DNA of 64,000 nt from Lunularia cruciata (GCA_948567375.1 OX419756.1:69330333-69394332); one strand, 5' to 3'; counted from the stretch's first letter, positions 9,761-20,570 are shown. Made by a program: numbers and translations. The notes: generated from the letters alone by a model not told the origin.

Positions 9761-10516
9761 TGTAATACCAAGAGCTAACCATATGATCTAGATATGAAAT
9801 TTGGTTTGGTAACATCTGGAATAATGTTATACATGATGATCAAAATAGATCAGATAGAAGTATCACCAAAAGGGTACCTCTACTAATAGAAAATCAAAAT
9901 AGATTTGAAAACCTTGGAACCAATAGCTAGACATATGATTTGAAGGTGAGAATTGGGCTGGTAAATCTAGAAGGATGTTACATAGGATGGACAAAATAGA
10001 TCAAAAAGAGGTATTACCAAAAGGGGACTTCTACTAATAGAGTTTGAACCGAAATATGTCTCAAATCTTTGAAGGCAATTTTGGAGGCCTAAACAAATGT
10101 AAAAGGTCTCAAAAATGTGCAAATTCCCCCCCCCTCCAATGTAAGATAGGCTGGCCTTCCCTCCCCCCCCCTACTTTTTCTTGTCAAGAGCTTTCCAACG
10201 GTACCTCACCCATGTGATTATGAGATTCCTATAGGAAGATTCTCTAAAAGATTCTCTTATGTCAAAGCTTGTTTGACCAACCAGATAGGACCAAGACCAA
10301 CATGTCACCCATCCAAGTTAGTAATCCAAGGGTGGAGCTTGCTGACATGTCACCTATCTATGTACCTACTCCTATGGTGGAGCTTCATTGGAGGAGATCC
10401 GCTTTGCCTATATAATAAAGAGAAGGTGCTCCTTTGGGGCATCGGAGTTTGAGTGTGAAAGTGTGTATTTCTCATGGTGTGTTTCTCTTCAGGTCTCCTA
10501 TCCTTGAAGTATTACA
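9761..10516 (+). repeat. 3' LTR of family 2 element, copy 1
   Basis: It starts TGTAATACC after a purine tract and ends AGTATTACA, so the terminal octamers TGTAATAC and GTATTACA are perfect inverted repeats. It is 756 bp long with C-rich tracts near 10125-10175 and a TATATAAT box at 10409-10416. Copy 2 equivalent is 45394-46155, whose last bases read ATTAAA instead of ATTACA. Confidence 0.92.
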
Positions 10517-10529
10517 GCCAGTAACCAAA

Positions 10530-11650
10530 AGCAGAGTGAACTCCTCCAGCGACTTCCCATTCCAACTACTCGTTGGGAACATGTGAGCTTAGATCTCATC
10601 ACCTCCATGCCCAAGACACACCAAGGTCACACAACAATTGTGGTGTTTGTGGATAAGTTTAGTAAGTAAATCCATTTGGCACCAACGGTTGATATTGTGG
10701 ATGCTCCAACCTTGGCATAACTCTACTTCAATAATGTATTCAGACATCATGGTATGCCACGTGTACTCATCTCCGACCGTGATCCTCGCTTCACCAAAAA
10801 GTTTTGGCAAGCCCTCTTCCATATACTTGCTTTATCCATAGCCTATCATCCTCAAATTGATGGACAAACTGAATGTGCAAATCTCACCTTGGAAGATATG
10901 CTTTGTGCCTTTGACAACATTCACCATACCAATTGGGATGAATGTCTTGCAGCTGCAAAGTTTGCATACAACAATTCTAAACACGCAAGCACCCAATTCT
11001 CTCCTTTCTTTCTCAATTTTGGCCAAGATCCGCTTGTTTCAGATTCTCTTCTTGCTCCTCCTCTATCTCTGGTCCCTCATATTTCAACTTTCTTGACCAT
11101 CATATCCAAATCTCTCCAACAAGCCAAATCTCACCTCCTTGTTGCTCAAAATTGTCAAAAACAATATACGGACCACCATCGTTGTGATCTCACCTTTGAA
11201 GTCGGTGATAAAGTTATGTTATCCTCTAGTAATCTACTCTTCCTACTTGATACCCAAGTTTGTAAACTTTCTCCTAATTGGATAGGACCTTTTGATATCA
11301 CCCAAATTGTCTCTCCTATTGCTTATCAACTTGCCTTGCCTTGTCATATGCACATCCATCTTGTCTTTTATATTTCGAAGTTGAAACCTTATGTTCCTAA
11401 CCCCTCTTCTTTCTCCTCTTGAGTCCAACCCCCTCCTCCTCCTATCCCTATCAATGATCATGAGGAGTACAAAGTTGATCGTTTCTTTGCACATCACCAC
11501 ACCCACCGAGGACGCCGCCAACATACGGAGTAGAAGGTCGTTTGGAAAAGGTATTCCCTTCATAATGCCACCTGGGAACCTCTTTCTCACCTCCAAAATG
11601 CAAAGATGGCCATCTAGGAGTTTGAAGCTTCAATGGCGACGAGTATATCA
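10530..11650 (+). pseudogene. Integrase and chromodomain remnant (element D)
   Basis: The first core Asp is in LDLITSMPK; stops interrupt near 10668 and 10720. The frame at 10754-11422 holds LISDRDPRF, a shortened segment before AYHPQIDGQTECAN (12 bp fewer than D'), and the C-terminal NWIGPFDI block. A TGA at 11420-11422 precedes the chromodomain, which itself has an internal stop in QHTE*KVVWK near 11530. The catalytic D-D-E residues look retained but the gene lacks its zinc-binding N-terminus and is interrupted. Confidence 0.88.
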
Positions 11651-11671
11651 CCAACTAGAGGTGGGGGAATA

Positions 11672-11703
11672 TGTAACAGTATGGAGTTTAACAACTAAGT
11701 TAG
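11672..11703 (+). repeat. Left 32 bp of element D 3' LTR
   Basis: TGTAACAGTATGGAG follows a purine tract (gtgggggaata). The LTR is interrupted at 11703 by element E and resumes at 16864. Confidence 0.9.
11699..11703. repeat. Target-site duplication GTTAG, left of E
   Basis: GTTAG precedes the TGTAAAAG terminus of element E and is repeated exactly at 16859-16863. The single GTTAG at 47349-47353 in copy 2 is the empty site. Confidence 0.95.
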
Positions 11704-12115
11704 TGTAAAAGACCAAATCTGAGGAGAGAAATAGGAGAATGGAAACTCACATTGGGACACTTGAATGAGGGAAAACTCCAAATGCCTAGCATGAGCTTTG
11801 GCTTTGGTTTTTATAGGTAGCATACAAGGCCCTTGAGAAGCTTCTCAAGAAGCTTCCTCAAGCCGCTTTCTTAGAGTGCAAGCCAAGTTAACTAGGAAGC
11901 TTCTCAAGAAGCTTCCTTCTAGAAGCCGCCTACTTGGCGTGCAAGCTAAGCTAGTTGGAAGCTTCTAGAAGCTACTTACTTAAGGTGCAAGCTAAGCTAA
12001 CCAAGAAGCTTCCCAAGAAGCTTCCTAGATACTTCTAGAATATTCTAGGCTAATTTGTCTTATGTGCTACTTCGTGAGCCCGACTAATTTCATCGCTAAA
12101 TTCCATATTGTTACA
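11704..12115 (-). repeat. Left LTR of element E (3' LTR in element sense)
   Basis: 412 bp from TGTAAAAGACC to CATATTGTTACA. By eye it differs from the right LTR at about 20 positions plus one 14-bp indel. A perfect three-module GAAgcTTCtaGAA lies at 11958-11970. The TATA box TATAAAAA (minus strand) is intact at 11808-11815. Confidence 0.93.
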
Positions 12116-12349
12116 TATTCCCCTGCCACTAGTTGGTAACATCCTCACCGCTAGTGAAACTTCAAACTCCTTGATGGCCATCTGTGCATTTTGGAGGTGG
12201 GAAAGAGGTTCCCATGTGGCATCATGAAGGGGATACCCTTTCCAAAGGACCTTGTACTTCGTATGTTGGCGACGGCCTCGTTGAATATGACAACGCACAA
12301 GGATACGATCAACTTTGTACTCCTCATGATCATTGATAGGGACAGGCAA
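12050..12349 (-). pseudogene. Chromodomain segment of element E
   Basis: The frame reads EYKVDRILVRCHI, TKYKVLWKGYPLHDATWEPL and then LQNAQMAIKEFE, a standard three-strand-plus-helix chromodomain with the aromatic residues in place. It continues into the LTR before stopping. It is among the better preserved segments of E. Confidence 0.88.
12116..12126 (-). other. Polypurine tract of element E
   Basis: On the minus strand the sequence ggcaggggaata immediately precedes the 3' LTR start, the usual second-strand primer position. Confidence 0.7.
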
Positions 12350-12364
12350 AGGAGGAGGTTGGAC

Positions 12365-12920
12365 TCAAGAGGAAAAGGAAGAGGGGTTAGGAACAAAGGG
12401 TTTCAACTTGGAAACATGAAAGACAGGATGGATATGCATGTGACAAGGCAAGGCAAGTTGATAAGCAACAGGAGAGACAATGTGGGTGATATCAAAGGGT
12501 CCTATCCAATTAGGAGCAAGTTTACGAACTTGGGTATCAAGTGGGAGAGGGAGGTTACTAGAGGATAGCATGACTTTATCGCCAACTTCAAAGGTGAGAT
12601 CACGACGATGGTGGTCCGCATATTGTTTTTGGTGATTCTGAGCAACAAGGAGGTGAGACTTGGCTTGTTGGAGAGATTGGGATATAGTGGTCAAGGATGT
12701 GGAAGTATGAGGAACCTGAGAGGGAGGGAGATTAAGAAGAGAATCTGGAACAAGCAGATCTTGAAGGAGTCCACTCGGCTTCTGGTTGTGGGCCTTGTTC
12801 TGTTGGCAACTCTCACATGATCAGACAAAGTCTCAAACATCTCATGTCATGTTTGGCCACAACCATTGGCATCGGAGGGTGCCCAAGGTCTTGTCCACTC
12901 CCATGTGACCAGCTATTGGT
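12365..12920 (-). pseudogene. Integrase with catalytic core deleted (element E)
   Basis: The C-terminal part at 12365-12694 reads SLQQAKSHLLVAQN, FEVGDKVMLSSS and NWIGPFDITHIVSPVAYQL. Upstream the zinc-binding end (ESCQQNK) runs directly into the segment for DLLVPDSLL at about 12762, so the stretch that carries the three catalytic acidic residues in A (about 2817-3310) is absent. A short caa is shared at the two deletion edges. This element cannot integrate with its own enzyme. Confidence 0.88.
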
Positions 12921-12949
12921 AAATCATGGGCTTCTTGAAGGCGCACAAG

Positions 12950-13854
12950 TCAAAGATCACCTTTGGCAGGAACATAGATCTGGTCTGCATGGATTAAAAG
13001 GCCTTCCTTGAAGGAGAAGGTGTTATACTCCTTGTCACGTGCTGTCAGACGATTGTGTACCATTTGGAAGAAGGGATCTTGTTGTAGAGCTGATTGAAAC
13101 TCATTATGGACCTTAGGGTCAATGGACATCGTTGTAATTGCCGCCGTGATGAGAGGAAGATCCTTCAAATCAGGTCGTCGTGATAGAGCATTGGGGATGA
13201 CATGGAACCGACCTGTTTTGTTCTCAAGTTTGATGTCAAACAATTGGAGTTGCTCTTCCCATCGATGATGCCAACTCTTCATGTGCTCCAAGTGTAAGGT
13301 CTACAACAATGGCTTGTGATCAGTGCACATGATCACTTGTTTCCCCAAGAGATAATGCCTCCATACCTTGGTGGCATATACCATTGCAAGTTGTTCCTGA
13401 TCTCAAGCAGAGTAATTTCTTTCAACTATATTTAGTCGGTGAGACACAAAGGCAATAGGATGTAGTCCATCTAGAAATTCTTGTTGCAACAGAGCTCCAA
13501 TTGCAAAGTTAGAAGCATCAAAATCAACCACACAAGGTAATTGAGGATCATATGGTTTAAGAATAGGTCTTGAAGACACCATATGCTTTAACTTCTGGAA
13601 TGCTTCTTCATGCTTGGTGGTCCACTGGAAGCTCAAGTTCTTTCCCAAGAGGTCAGTCAATGGTGCAGCCACGTGAGCATAATAGTGGATGAATCGTCGA
13701 TAAAAACTGGCCAGTCCATTAAATGCTCATACTTCTGTAGCATCCTTCGGGGTAGGCCAATCAGTAATGGCCTTGATCTTCTCTTCTTCCATCTTGATCC
13801 CCTCTGATGAGATCTTATGACCCAAGAAGGTAACCTCCTTCTGCCAAAAAGCAC
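12950..13854 (-). pseudogene. RNase H and RT C-terminal remnants (element E)
   Basis: Frames at 13403-13672 and 12950-13291 hold VVDFDASNFAIGALLQQ and MEHMKSWHHRWEEQLQLFDIKLE ... ALSRRPDLKDLP, covering the RNase H start and end. The segment at 13657-13854 encodes the RT connection region in a shifted frame. Stops lie between the segments. Compared with A and B the order is unchanged. Confidence 0.87.
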
Positions 13855-14507
13855 ACTTTGATTTCTTGTAGTAAAATTTCCAATGTCATAGTCGTCTTAG
13901 GACTTCTTGCACATGATTCACGTGTTCTGTCTCTATCCTACTATAAATTAAGATATCATCTAAGAACACCACCATAGACCAATCCAATAGTCCCTCCAAC
14001 ACCCGATGCATCTGATCCATGAAGACTACTAGAGCATTAGTGAGTCCGAAAGGTAGAACTCTCCACTCAAAATGTCCATACCTTGTGCGAAAAGTAGTCT
14101 TTTGCCCGTCCTCTCCTTCAATAGGAATTTGCCAATAGCCGCTACAAAGATCCAGCTTGGAAAAGTAGCGTGCTCCACTTAGTTGATCAAGCAGGTCATC
14201 AATCTAAGGCAAGGGATATGCATTCTTCACGGTTTGCTTATTGAGTCCACGGTAATCAATACAGAAACAAAGTCCTCTAGCCTTCTTTGGAACAAATTGT
14301 ATCGGTGCTCCCCAAGGAGAGGTACTATGTCGTACGAAATCCTTCTCCAACAACAACATATGTAAGTGGTGTTCGCAACTCCTCCAACTCTTTTGGTGAG
14401 AGCCAATAGATTGGTCTACTCACTGGAGTACTCCCTGGCAATAACTTGATCTTGAAGGGCATACCTTGATCAGAGGGTAATCCCTTTGGCAGATCATCCG
14501 GAAACAC
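13855..14507 (-). pseudogene. Reverse transcriptase core remnant (element E)
   Basis: The frame at 14325-14507 starts [10 protein letters not shown] and continues through [16 protein letters not shown] local change near 14340-14360 disrupts the LLEKDFIQ segment. The catalytic FLDDILI block is present on the minus strand near 13940-13965 and the FSKLDL block near 14150-14165. Stops occur between, so no full-length enzyme can be made. Confidence 0.85.
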
Positions 14508-14612
14508 ATATGCAAACTCCTAAACTATCCAATCAACCATTGCTTGATGCGCCACTTGGCCCTCCTCAGATTTTTCTTGTGCAATTGGCTTGATCCACAC
14601 CACAAATACAGA

Positions 14613-14792
14613 CTTATCTTCCTCCAAAGCTTGCTCTATGTTTGCTTCATTAACAAACTTCCCTTCTAGGGACTTATCTTTCTTCCAAGCTTGCTCTATG
14701 GTTGCCTTCTTGGCAAACTTCCCATCTTGGGACTCATCTCCCTTCCAGATTTGCTCTTTGGCTACCTTCTCGACAAACTTCCCATCTTGGGA
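14613..14792 (-). repeat. Three tandem 60-bp repeats, element E
   Basis: Minus-strand units 14733-14792, 14673-14732 and 14613-14672 are the same 20-codon linker repeats seen in A and B, between the protease and RT segments. Confidence 0.8.
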
Positions 14793-14962
14793 CTGACTAT
14801 TCTTAGGTGTCTAACTCAGAAGTGCCAGACAACCTAATCGGAAATTCCTACCTTGGTGTTGTACTTGAATTTGGGGACTGGTCCAATCAAATTGAACCTT
14901 ATGATGTTCAAGCCAAGGTAGACCCTAAATGATATCATAGTGTAGAGGTGCCACTACAAACC

Positions 14963-15229
14963 TCATACACTCCAAATACTCCTTCCTAATCTTGAAGGTA
15001 ATAAGATGCGAGGTGCGAATGCAGAACCCTTTCTACCATCTGCCATCATCAAACTACTTCCAATCACTGGCTTGATAGGAATACCCAATTCCTTTGCTAC
15101 TTGCATAGACATACAATTCTCTAAACTTCCAGAATCAACTAGAATTCTACAACCCCGATTAGATATCATACCTTGCAAGTGAAGTAGACTTGCATAGGTT
15201 GAGCCTTCAATCCCATTGGAACTTATCAA
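14963..15229 (-). pseudogene. Aspartic protease (element E)
   Basis: The frame contains CRILVDSGSLENCMS with an intact D-S-G and KELGIPIKPVIGSSLMMADGRKGSAF. Near its end the frame shifts compared with B (RILLPSRLGRS instead of THPITFKIGKE), so the C-terminal ILGLPWL block, present near 14900-14925, is in another frame. Confidence 0.85.
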
Positions 15230-15289
15230 GCTCCTAGTAGGTGGCTCAAAATCTTCTACAGGGATTCTTTGTTTCCCTGATCATTCCGC

Positions 15290-16190
15290 TCCACAACCTC
15301 CACTTGGGCAACTTGTCGAGGTCGTCCATTCTTGAGTGGACATTTAGCAATGCGATGCCCCAACTAGTGACAATAAAAACAACTACCATTTTGTCGTAGT
15401 TTCTCCCTGTCTGCCATGCCCAGTGGTCTTTGTTGAATTGCATCAATCTCCATTGGTGTTGGCTCCTCTACTTGTGTGTAGTGTATTGGTAGGCTTTGTG
15501 GAGGTCGAGGTCGAGACCAAGTTGTTGCCACCAAGGAATCAAAACGTTCGGCCAACCGCATGGCTTCCTCCAAGTGTTGTGGCTCTTGCATGGTTACTTC
15601 TAATTTGGTTCTTGCCTTCAAGCCACTCACAAATCGATCCAAAGCTTCACCTTCCAAAATATCTGGAATTTGCATGATGGTGTATTGGAACTGCGTGATG
15701 TAGCTTCTTATAGAGCCAATCTATTTCAACTCTACCAACTTATCCTGTGTAGCTCGTGTGGCATTTATAGCTTGGAACCGACTGATTATTGCGCTCTTGA
15801 ATTCTGCCCATGTCAAGATTGGTGCAACCATTTGTTGTTTGGCTCACTACACTCGGAATCTCCACCATAGCTTTGCTACTCCATCTAATTGGGTAGAAGC
15901 CAAGAGAATCTGTTTTCACTCATCTTGTAGATTGGTAGCTTCAAAAAAAAGTTCACAATCAAACACAAAATTCTCCTTTGCACCTGGGAGATTCTTGCCT
16001 TCAAATACCTTGGGTTTAGGGAATCTGATCCGATCTTCTCCCTCTCAAATTGGTACTCTCTCCACTTGCTCTTGTCATTGAAGATCTCGTTCATCCAACA
16101 ATTGAGTGAGGTGCTGAATTTGTTATTGCATAGCAAGGATAACATCAGGTATTGCCGCCATGGTTGCTCCTCTATCACACCACTCCCAAT
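15290..16190 (-). pseudogene. gag (element E)
   Basis: The frame at 15364-15675 reads MQIPDILEGEALDRFVSGLKARTKLEV, the typical retrotransposon gag core end, and then a zinc knuckle starting GSCFYCH; a stop follows the second Cys, while HRIAKCPLKNGRP continues past it. N-terminal gag lies at about 15700-16160 in broken frames, with the initiating region near 16160 (MAAIPDVILA in the minus strand). It corresponds to 35132-35954 in element B. Confidence 0.8.
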
Positions 16191-16419
16191 CTATCTAATT
16201 TATTAACACATAGAAACAACACGTCCACCATTCTCCATAAGTGACAACCGGATGCACCAAGGGTTCCTCAGATATGGTGATCATATGCAAAAAATCTTGT
16301 CCAAAGTGTGAGGTGATGAACTGTGTGAAACAATGCTTGGGTAGTATTTGGGCGTAAAAATCCCAATGGTTTGGTGGAAGTGGATTTGGTGGTCCATAAA
16401 TTCCATCCATCCCATTCCT

Positions 16420-16431
16420 GATCTAATACCA
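16420..16431 (-). other. Primer-binding site of element E
   Basis: Reading the minus strand just inside the 5' LTR gives TGGTATTAGATC, close to TGGTATCAGAGC, the complement of the plant initiator Met tRNA 3' end. The equivalent site in B is TGGTATTAGAGC. Confidence 0.8.
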
Positions 16432-16432
16432 A

Positions 16433-16858
16433 TGTAAAAGACCAAATCCGAGGAGAGAAATAGGAGAATGGAAACTCACATTGGGACACTTGAATGAGGG
16501 AAAACTCCAAATGCCTAGCATGAGCTTTGGCTTTAGTTTTTAAAGATAGCATATAAGGCCCTTGAGAAGCTTCTCAAGAAGCTTCCTCAAGCCGCTTTCT
16601 GAGAGTGCAAGCCAAGTTAACTAGGAAGCTTCTCAAGAAGCTTCCTTCTAGAAGCTGTTTACTTGGCGTGCAAGCTAAGCTAGTTGGAAGCTCCTAGAAG
16701 CTTCCTTCTAGAAGCTATTTACTTAAGGTGCAAGCTAAGCTAACCGGGAAGCTTCCCAAGAAGCTTCCTAGATACTTCCGGAATATTCTAGGCTAATTTT
16801 TCTTATGTGCTACTTTGTGAGCCCGACTAACTTCATCGGTAAACTCCATATTGTTACA
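16433..16858 (-). repeat. Right LTR of element E (5' LTR in element sense)
   Basis: 426 bp with TG...CA ends. It has an extra 14 bp (ttccttctagaagc) relative to the left LTR. On the minus strand the TATA position reads TTTAAAAA, so the 5' LTR promoter box is weakened. GAAGCTTC/TTCTAGAA modules are abundant between 16565 and 16785. Confidence 0.93.
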
Positions 16859-17256
16859 GTTAGTAAGGTTAACAAAGTTAAGAATAAGCCAAATTAGCCT
16901 AGAATATTCCAAAGGTATCTGGGAAGCTTCTTGGGAAGCTTCCTGACTAGTTAACTTACGCTCCAAGCAGGTAGCTTCTATAAGGAAGCTTTTAGGAGCT
17001 TCTAACTAGCTTAGCTTGAACAACAAGTAGATGGCTTCTAAAAGGAAGCTTCTTGAAAAGCTTCCTAGTTAATTTGGCTTCCACTCTAAGAAAGCGGCTC
17101 AAGGAAGCTTCTTGAGAAGCTTTTCAAGGGCCTTGTATGCTACCTACAAATACCAAAGCCGAAACCAAGGCTAGACATTCGGAGTTTTACTTTATTCAAG
17201 TGTCCCAATGTGAGTTTCCATTCTCCTATTTCTCTCCTTGGTCTTGGTCTTTTATA
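16859..17256 (+). repeat. Rest of element D 3' LTR, with right GTTAG duplication
   Basis: 16859-16863 is the second GTTAG. The LTR resumes taaggttaacaaag and continues to GGTCTTTTATA at 17256, matching 47349-47756. Its terminus reads TATA where A and B have TACA. Confidence 0.9.
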
Positions 17257-18360
17257 GCCTTCCTCACCAAGATTGGAATGGAGAATATCCAAGACCAAGG
17301 AGTTGTGTGAGGTTTGTGGAATGGAAAGACTTCCAAAAGGGCATGAGTATATTGATATAATAACTTTTTTAGAGACTTTGGTGAAAGATCTTGGGAAGAG
17401 TCTTAGTATTGCTAAGTAGAAACTAATTTCATCAAGTAGTTCTCAAGATTGGTGATGGAGACATCTTTCAAATTGATTGATAAACTATCCACACGAGTTT
17501 GACTAGTATGCACCTTGGGATTTGATCTAGCAATGGAAATCCTATAGCAACTTGAACCTTTTGTGTTACCTATGGTTTACTACTCTAAAATGAAACTTGA
17601 ACCTTTTGTGTTACCTATGGTTTACTACTCTAAAGTGCAACTTGAACCTTTTTTGTTACCTATGGTTTACTACTCTAAAATGGTACTAATTATGTTTTTA
17701 CTCCATCAATTATAGGGTGAGAGATAATAGAAAAATTAAATAAATAAAGACATAAATATAGGAAGGAAAGGTAATGAGGGGCTAAGATGTAGAAATTCAT
17801 GGTTTTTTTTACAAGAATGGAAAGTATGTAGAGGCTTTTGTGAGAGACTTCAAGAGAGCTTATATAAGAAAGAATGAGAAGAGGAAGACTGAGTGTGCCT
17901 CATTTTTCCAGATTTCTTTGAAAATGCAACTCTTACATGTTATGAGTTAGAATACCAAAAAAGAGAAAGGAGAAATGTGCAAGAGGAGTCTTGGGAGAGT
18001 TTGACTACAACACTCATCAATTTAAATTTTTTTGGATGAGAGTTGGATGAGAGATTGATGAGTGAGGTTATCTTCCTGAAACAAAAAAATGGAGAGAAAG
18101 TGAGAATCTATGCAAAAAGAGTGGAGGAGTTAGAACCTCGGTTCCACATAGTGATGAAGAAGAATAAGGATGATATGGAGAATACTATGCTTGGGATAGG
18201 AGCCATACTCACCAAGAATTTTGTGAGAGTGTTGAAACCACAAATTCAAAGCAAGGTGAGATATGAAAAATCATGGGAAGCTTGTAAGTATGCCTCCAAG
18301 ATTGATTGGAAGGTCAATACTTCTTTCTATGTTCTTGATATGATTAATATAAGTTGAATA
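17257..18360 (+). pseudogene. Unclassified retrotransposon gag-like remnant
   Basis: The longest frame, 18043-18357, contains FLKQKNGEKVRIYAKRVEEL and later NFVRVLKPQIQSKVRYE, resembling the end of the retrotransposon gag domain (multimer-forming capsid-like protein). Upstream 17815-18000 has FVRDFKRAYIRK-like text in another frame, also gag-like. No LTR or primer site is seen next to it. It belongs to neither family 1 nor family 2 by sequence. Copy 2 has the same remnant at 47757-48845. Confidence 0.6.
17547..17681 (+). repeat. Three tandem 45-bp repeats
   Basis: Three head-to-tail units starting gcaacttgaaccttttgtg with only a few differences. 45 bp is 15 codons, and one frame is open through all units (core LEPFVLPMVYYSKMQ). 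The same three units are in copy 2 at 48037-48171. Confidence 0.9.
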
Positions 18361-20360
18361 AATTATAATCAACCCCTATTATATTATGCTAGTTTGGTGC
18401 TATTGAGTTTCTTAAGTTTGGGGTATGTAATGCATGTATAAAGAGTTTATGAATCCAAAAAGAATAATCCTCACACGTTTTCTGAAACTAGTGTTATTGA
18501 ATTTTACTAAGGTATTATTTAAAATTTTTATCTTACGTACCTATCATAATCAAAGATATACAGTTTACTACTTATTGTCTTTTAGTCTCATACATATGTA
18601 TATTACCCTTTATGAATTTTTTTTTTTTAAATATAGACAAAGGATATTAATATTAAGAATATTCTTATGGTTTCATTATTTCTAGACCAAAAATCACTTT
18701 CTATATCATGAATAAGTTTTTTGCAATAGCCAAAGTTCTTTTCTGCAATAGCCAATATCCTCAAGGTAGATGAAGAAATGGTATTGCTATGATTTTGTAA
18801 ACATTATTCTAAGATCAAACTATGAATGTACTTATTTAGTTATGTAAATAAAATTATAAATTATAATTAAATATAAAAAATTATTATTTACTTTAATGTA
18901 TGTATGCATTGAAAATCAATAGTTTATTTTTATTATTTTATTAGTATGAGGATTTTTAAAATATTTTTATATCATATTATGTAATTTAGGTAAAATTTTA
19001 ATATTTGAAATTATATAATAGTTTTATTATAATCCTAAAAAATTATCATTTTACATTCTGTTGATAATTAGGATATATTTCATAACTTGATATACTAAAC
19101 ACATAGTACAATTATACTAGAGAATTAAAATATTCTGTCTCCACAATTTATCTTTTTATACTAGGTAAAATAATTTTAATTTAATTCTTAAATTTTAATG
19201 AAATTTTTTTATTGATAATCTTATCAATACATGAAATAAATGAGTCAAATCCATTCCAAGTAGCCATAAAAACCTCCTCCGCTTCTCACGGCAGATATTT
19301 CTAAATTCTAGCACTGCAAAATTTCTTGCATAAATCTAGATCCAAGTCACCTTAACTTTTTCTCTCAGTTTTATTTCATTTTGCCTAAAAGTTTCATTTC
19401 ATTTCATAGAAGTTTAGAAGTTTCATATTTCATTTTGCCTAGTTGAAGTATATTATTTTATTCTGCTTCTTCTTAATCTAAGAAAATATCAAAAGATGAT
19501 CCTATTTACTTTTTACACAAATTCTTAACTTATATAAAGAATTTTATTTTCTAATGTTTTTAATTTATATATAGAAAATAATACTGATGAATAAAAATCA
19601 TGAGTGCTTCATTCGTTTGAATTTCAACTCTACATTCTTAACAACTATATATTTAAATTTTACTTGGTGAAAAAGTCAAACTATTACAAAATTTAAAGTC
19701 CTAAATTCATAATAAGAATAGTAAATCATGGGGTTTATTGAAATTAACGATTGATATTAAAAAAACCCAAGGAGCAAAGAAATCAAAAGGCATTTAGTTA
19801 TTTTTATCAGGATCTTTCTAGACTTGAACTACAACATTCAAATATTCACGCAAAAAAACTAAAAGTTTGATTATAACCATTCAGATTTATTGTTGATTTT
19901 CATATCATAACTTTATATGATAATAAGAATAAGTAACACTGAAGGTTTTTTTTTCTCACCTATAAAATATAGAGAAAAAAATAATGAATTTATTTAAAAT
20001 TCAAATTTTCTAAATTTCTTGATATACACCTAGAATAATATTTTATTTATTATCGAACTCTTTGGGTCTAAGTATTAAATTGCTAATCTTACATAAAAAG
20101 AAAAATATTTTAAAATTAATTATAAAAATATTTATTAAAATTTAAAACTACGAAAAAAAATAAAAAAATAATCTTATATTTTATATTAAAATATATAAAT
20201 ATTTATTTATTTATATAATTATGAGAAGAAGATTAAAAAGTATAATGATAAGTATTTTGAAAAAGAATATTTTATAAAAAAATACTTTTTAATTACAAAA
20301 ATTCAAACTGATTTTGTTGACTGATTTTTTTCTTTGTTTGATAAATTACTTAAAACCTTT

Positions 20361-20363
<3 letters not shown>
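18361..20363 (+). other. AT-rich spacer without recognisable genes
   Basis: Very AT-rich with many short poly-A/T runs and no supported reading frame. Homologous to 48846-50810 in copy 2, with noticeably more substitutions and indels than the peroxidase block that follows. Confidence 0.7.

Positions 20364-20409
<46 letters not shown>
20364..20409. repeat. (TA)n microsatellite
   Basis: About 46 bp of uninterrupted TA. The equivalent place in copy 2 (near 50816) has only a handful of TA units, so the array expanded or contracted after the duplication. Confidence 0.95.
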
Positions 20410-20414
<5 letters not shown>

Positions 20415-20570
20415 ATCTTTTTGTTTGCTTAAAGTAAGGTTTATTATTACTAAACCAAATGTTAGTATACTTCCCTCTTATAGTTGTTGTATGGCGGCAT
20501 CATCCATGAAGCTTTAGAATGGTAGTGTCATCCATGAAACTTGACTGGTAAGAATGTACTGAGTTTTTAG

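Larger units (their letters stand above)
6376..10516 (+). mobile_element. Family 2 Ty3/gypsy chromovirus, copy 1, lacking 5' LTR and gag
   Basis: Protease, RT, RNase H, integrase and chromodomain remnants occur in order, then a purine tract (aaaaggagggaggtt, 9746-9760) and a 756-bp 3' LTR. No same-strand 5' LTR or gag precedes the protease; an inverted LTR is found instead. The 3' end lies in the integrase gene of element D: the following bases gccag (10517-10521) continue the family 1 sequence for the ASNQKP segment. Copy 2 has the same element at 42023-46155 with the same missing 5' part, so the loss predates the duplication. Confidence 0.9.
11704..16858 (-). mobile_element. Element E: complete-ended family 1 chromovirus, integrase core deleted
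   Basis: A 5155-bp minus-strand element with two LTRs, an initiator-Met-tRNA-type primer site, gag, protease, RT, RNase H, integrase ends, chromodomain and polypurine tract, flanked by perfect 5-bp duplications. It is nested in opposite orientation within the LTR of D. By comparison with A and B, about 490 bp of integrase is missing at one point near 12762. Stops and frameshifts interrupt most frames. It is absent from copy 2. Confidence 0.95.
10517..17256 (+). mobile_element. Element D: 3' half of a family 1 chromovirus, host of E
   Basis: Sequence resumes in mid-integrase (ASNQKP..., RWEHVSLDLITSMPK) immediately after the family 2 LTR, so the family 2 element landed in D and D's 5' half is gone. 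Integrase and chromodomain remnants run to about 11640. The 3' LTR starts at 11672, is split by element E at 11703/16864, and ends near 17256. Copy 2 (D', 46156-47756) has the same truncation but an unsplit LTR. Confidence 0.9.

Noticed and set aside
6383..10516. Integrated pararetrovirus instead of a retrotransposon
   Set aside because: It has integrase, chromodomain, LTR and purine tract, and no movement or coat-protein domain was seen.
17547..17681. Possible CRISPR-like array
   Set aside because: Units are directly adjacent with no unique spacers, and the DNA is a plant nuclear sequence.
18361..20363. Several 60-80 codon frames in AT-rich spacer
   Set aside because: Low-complexity AT composition, no splice or domain support, and not preserved between the duplicates.
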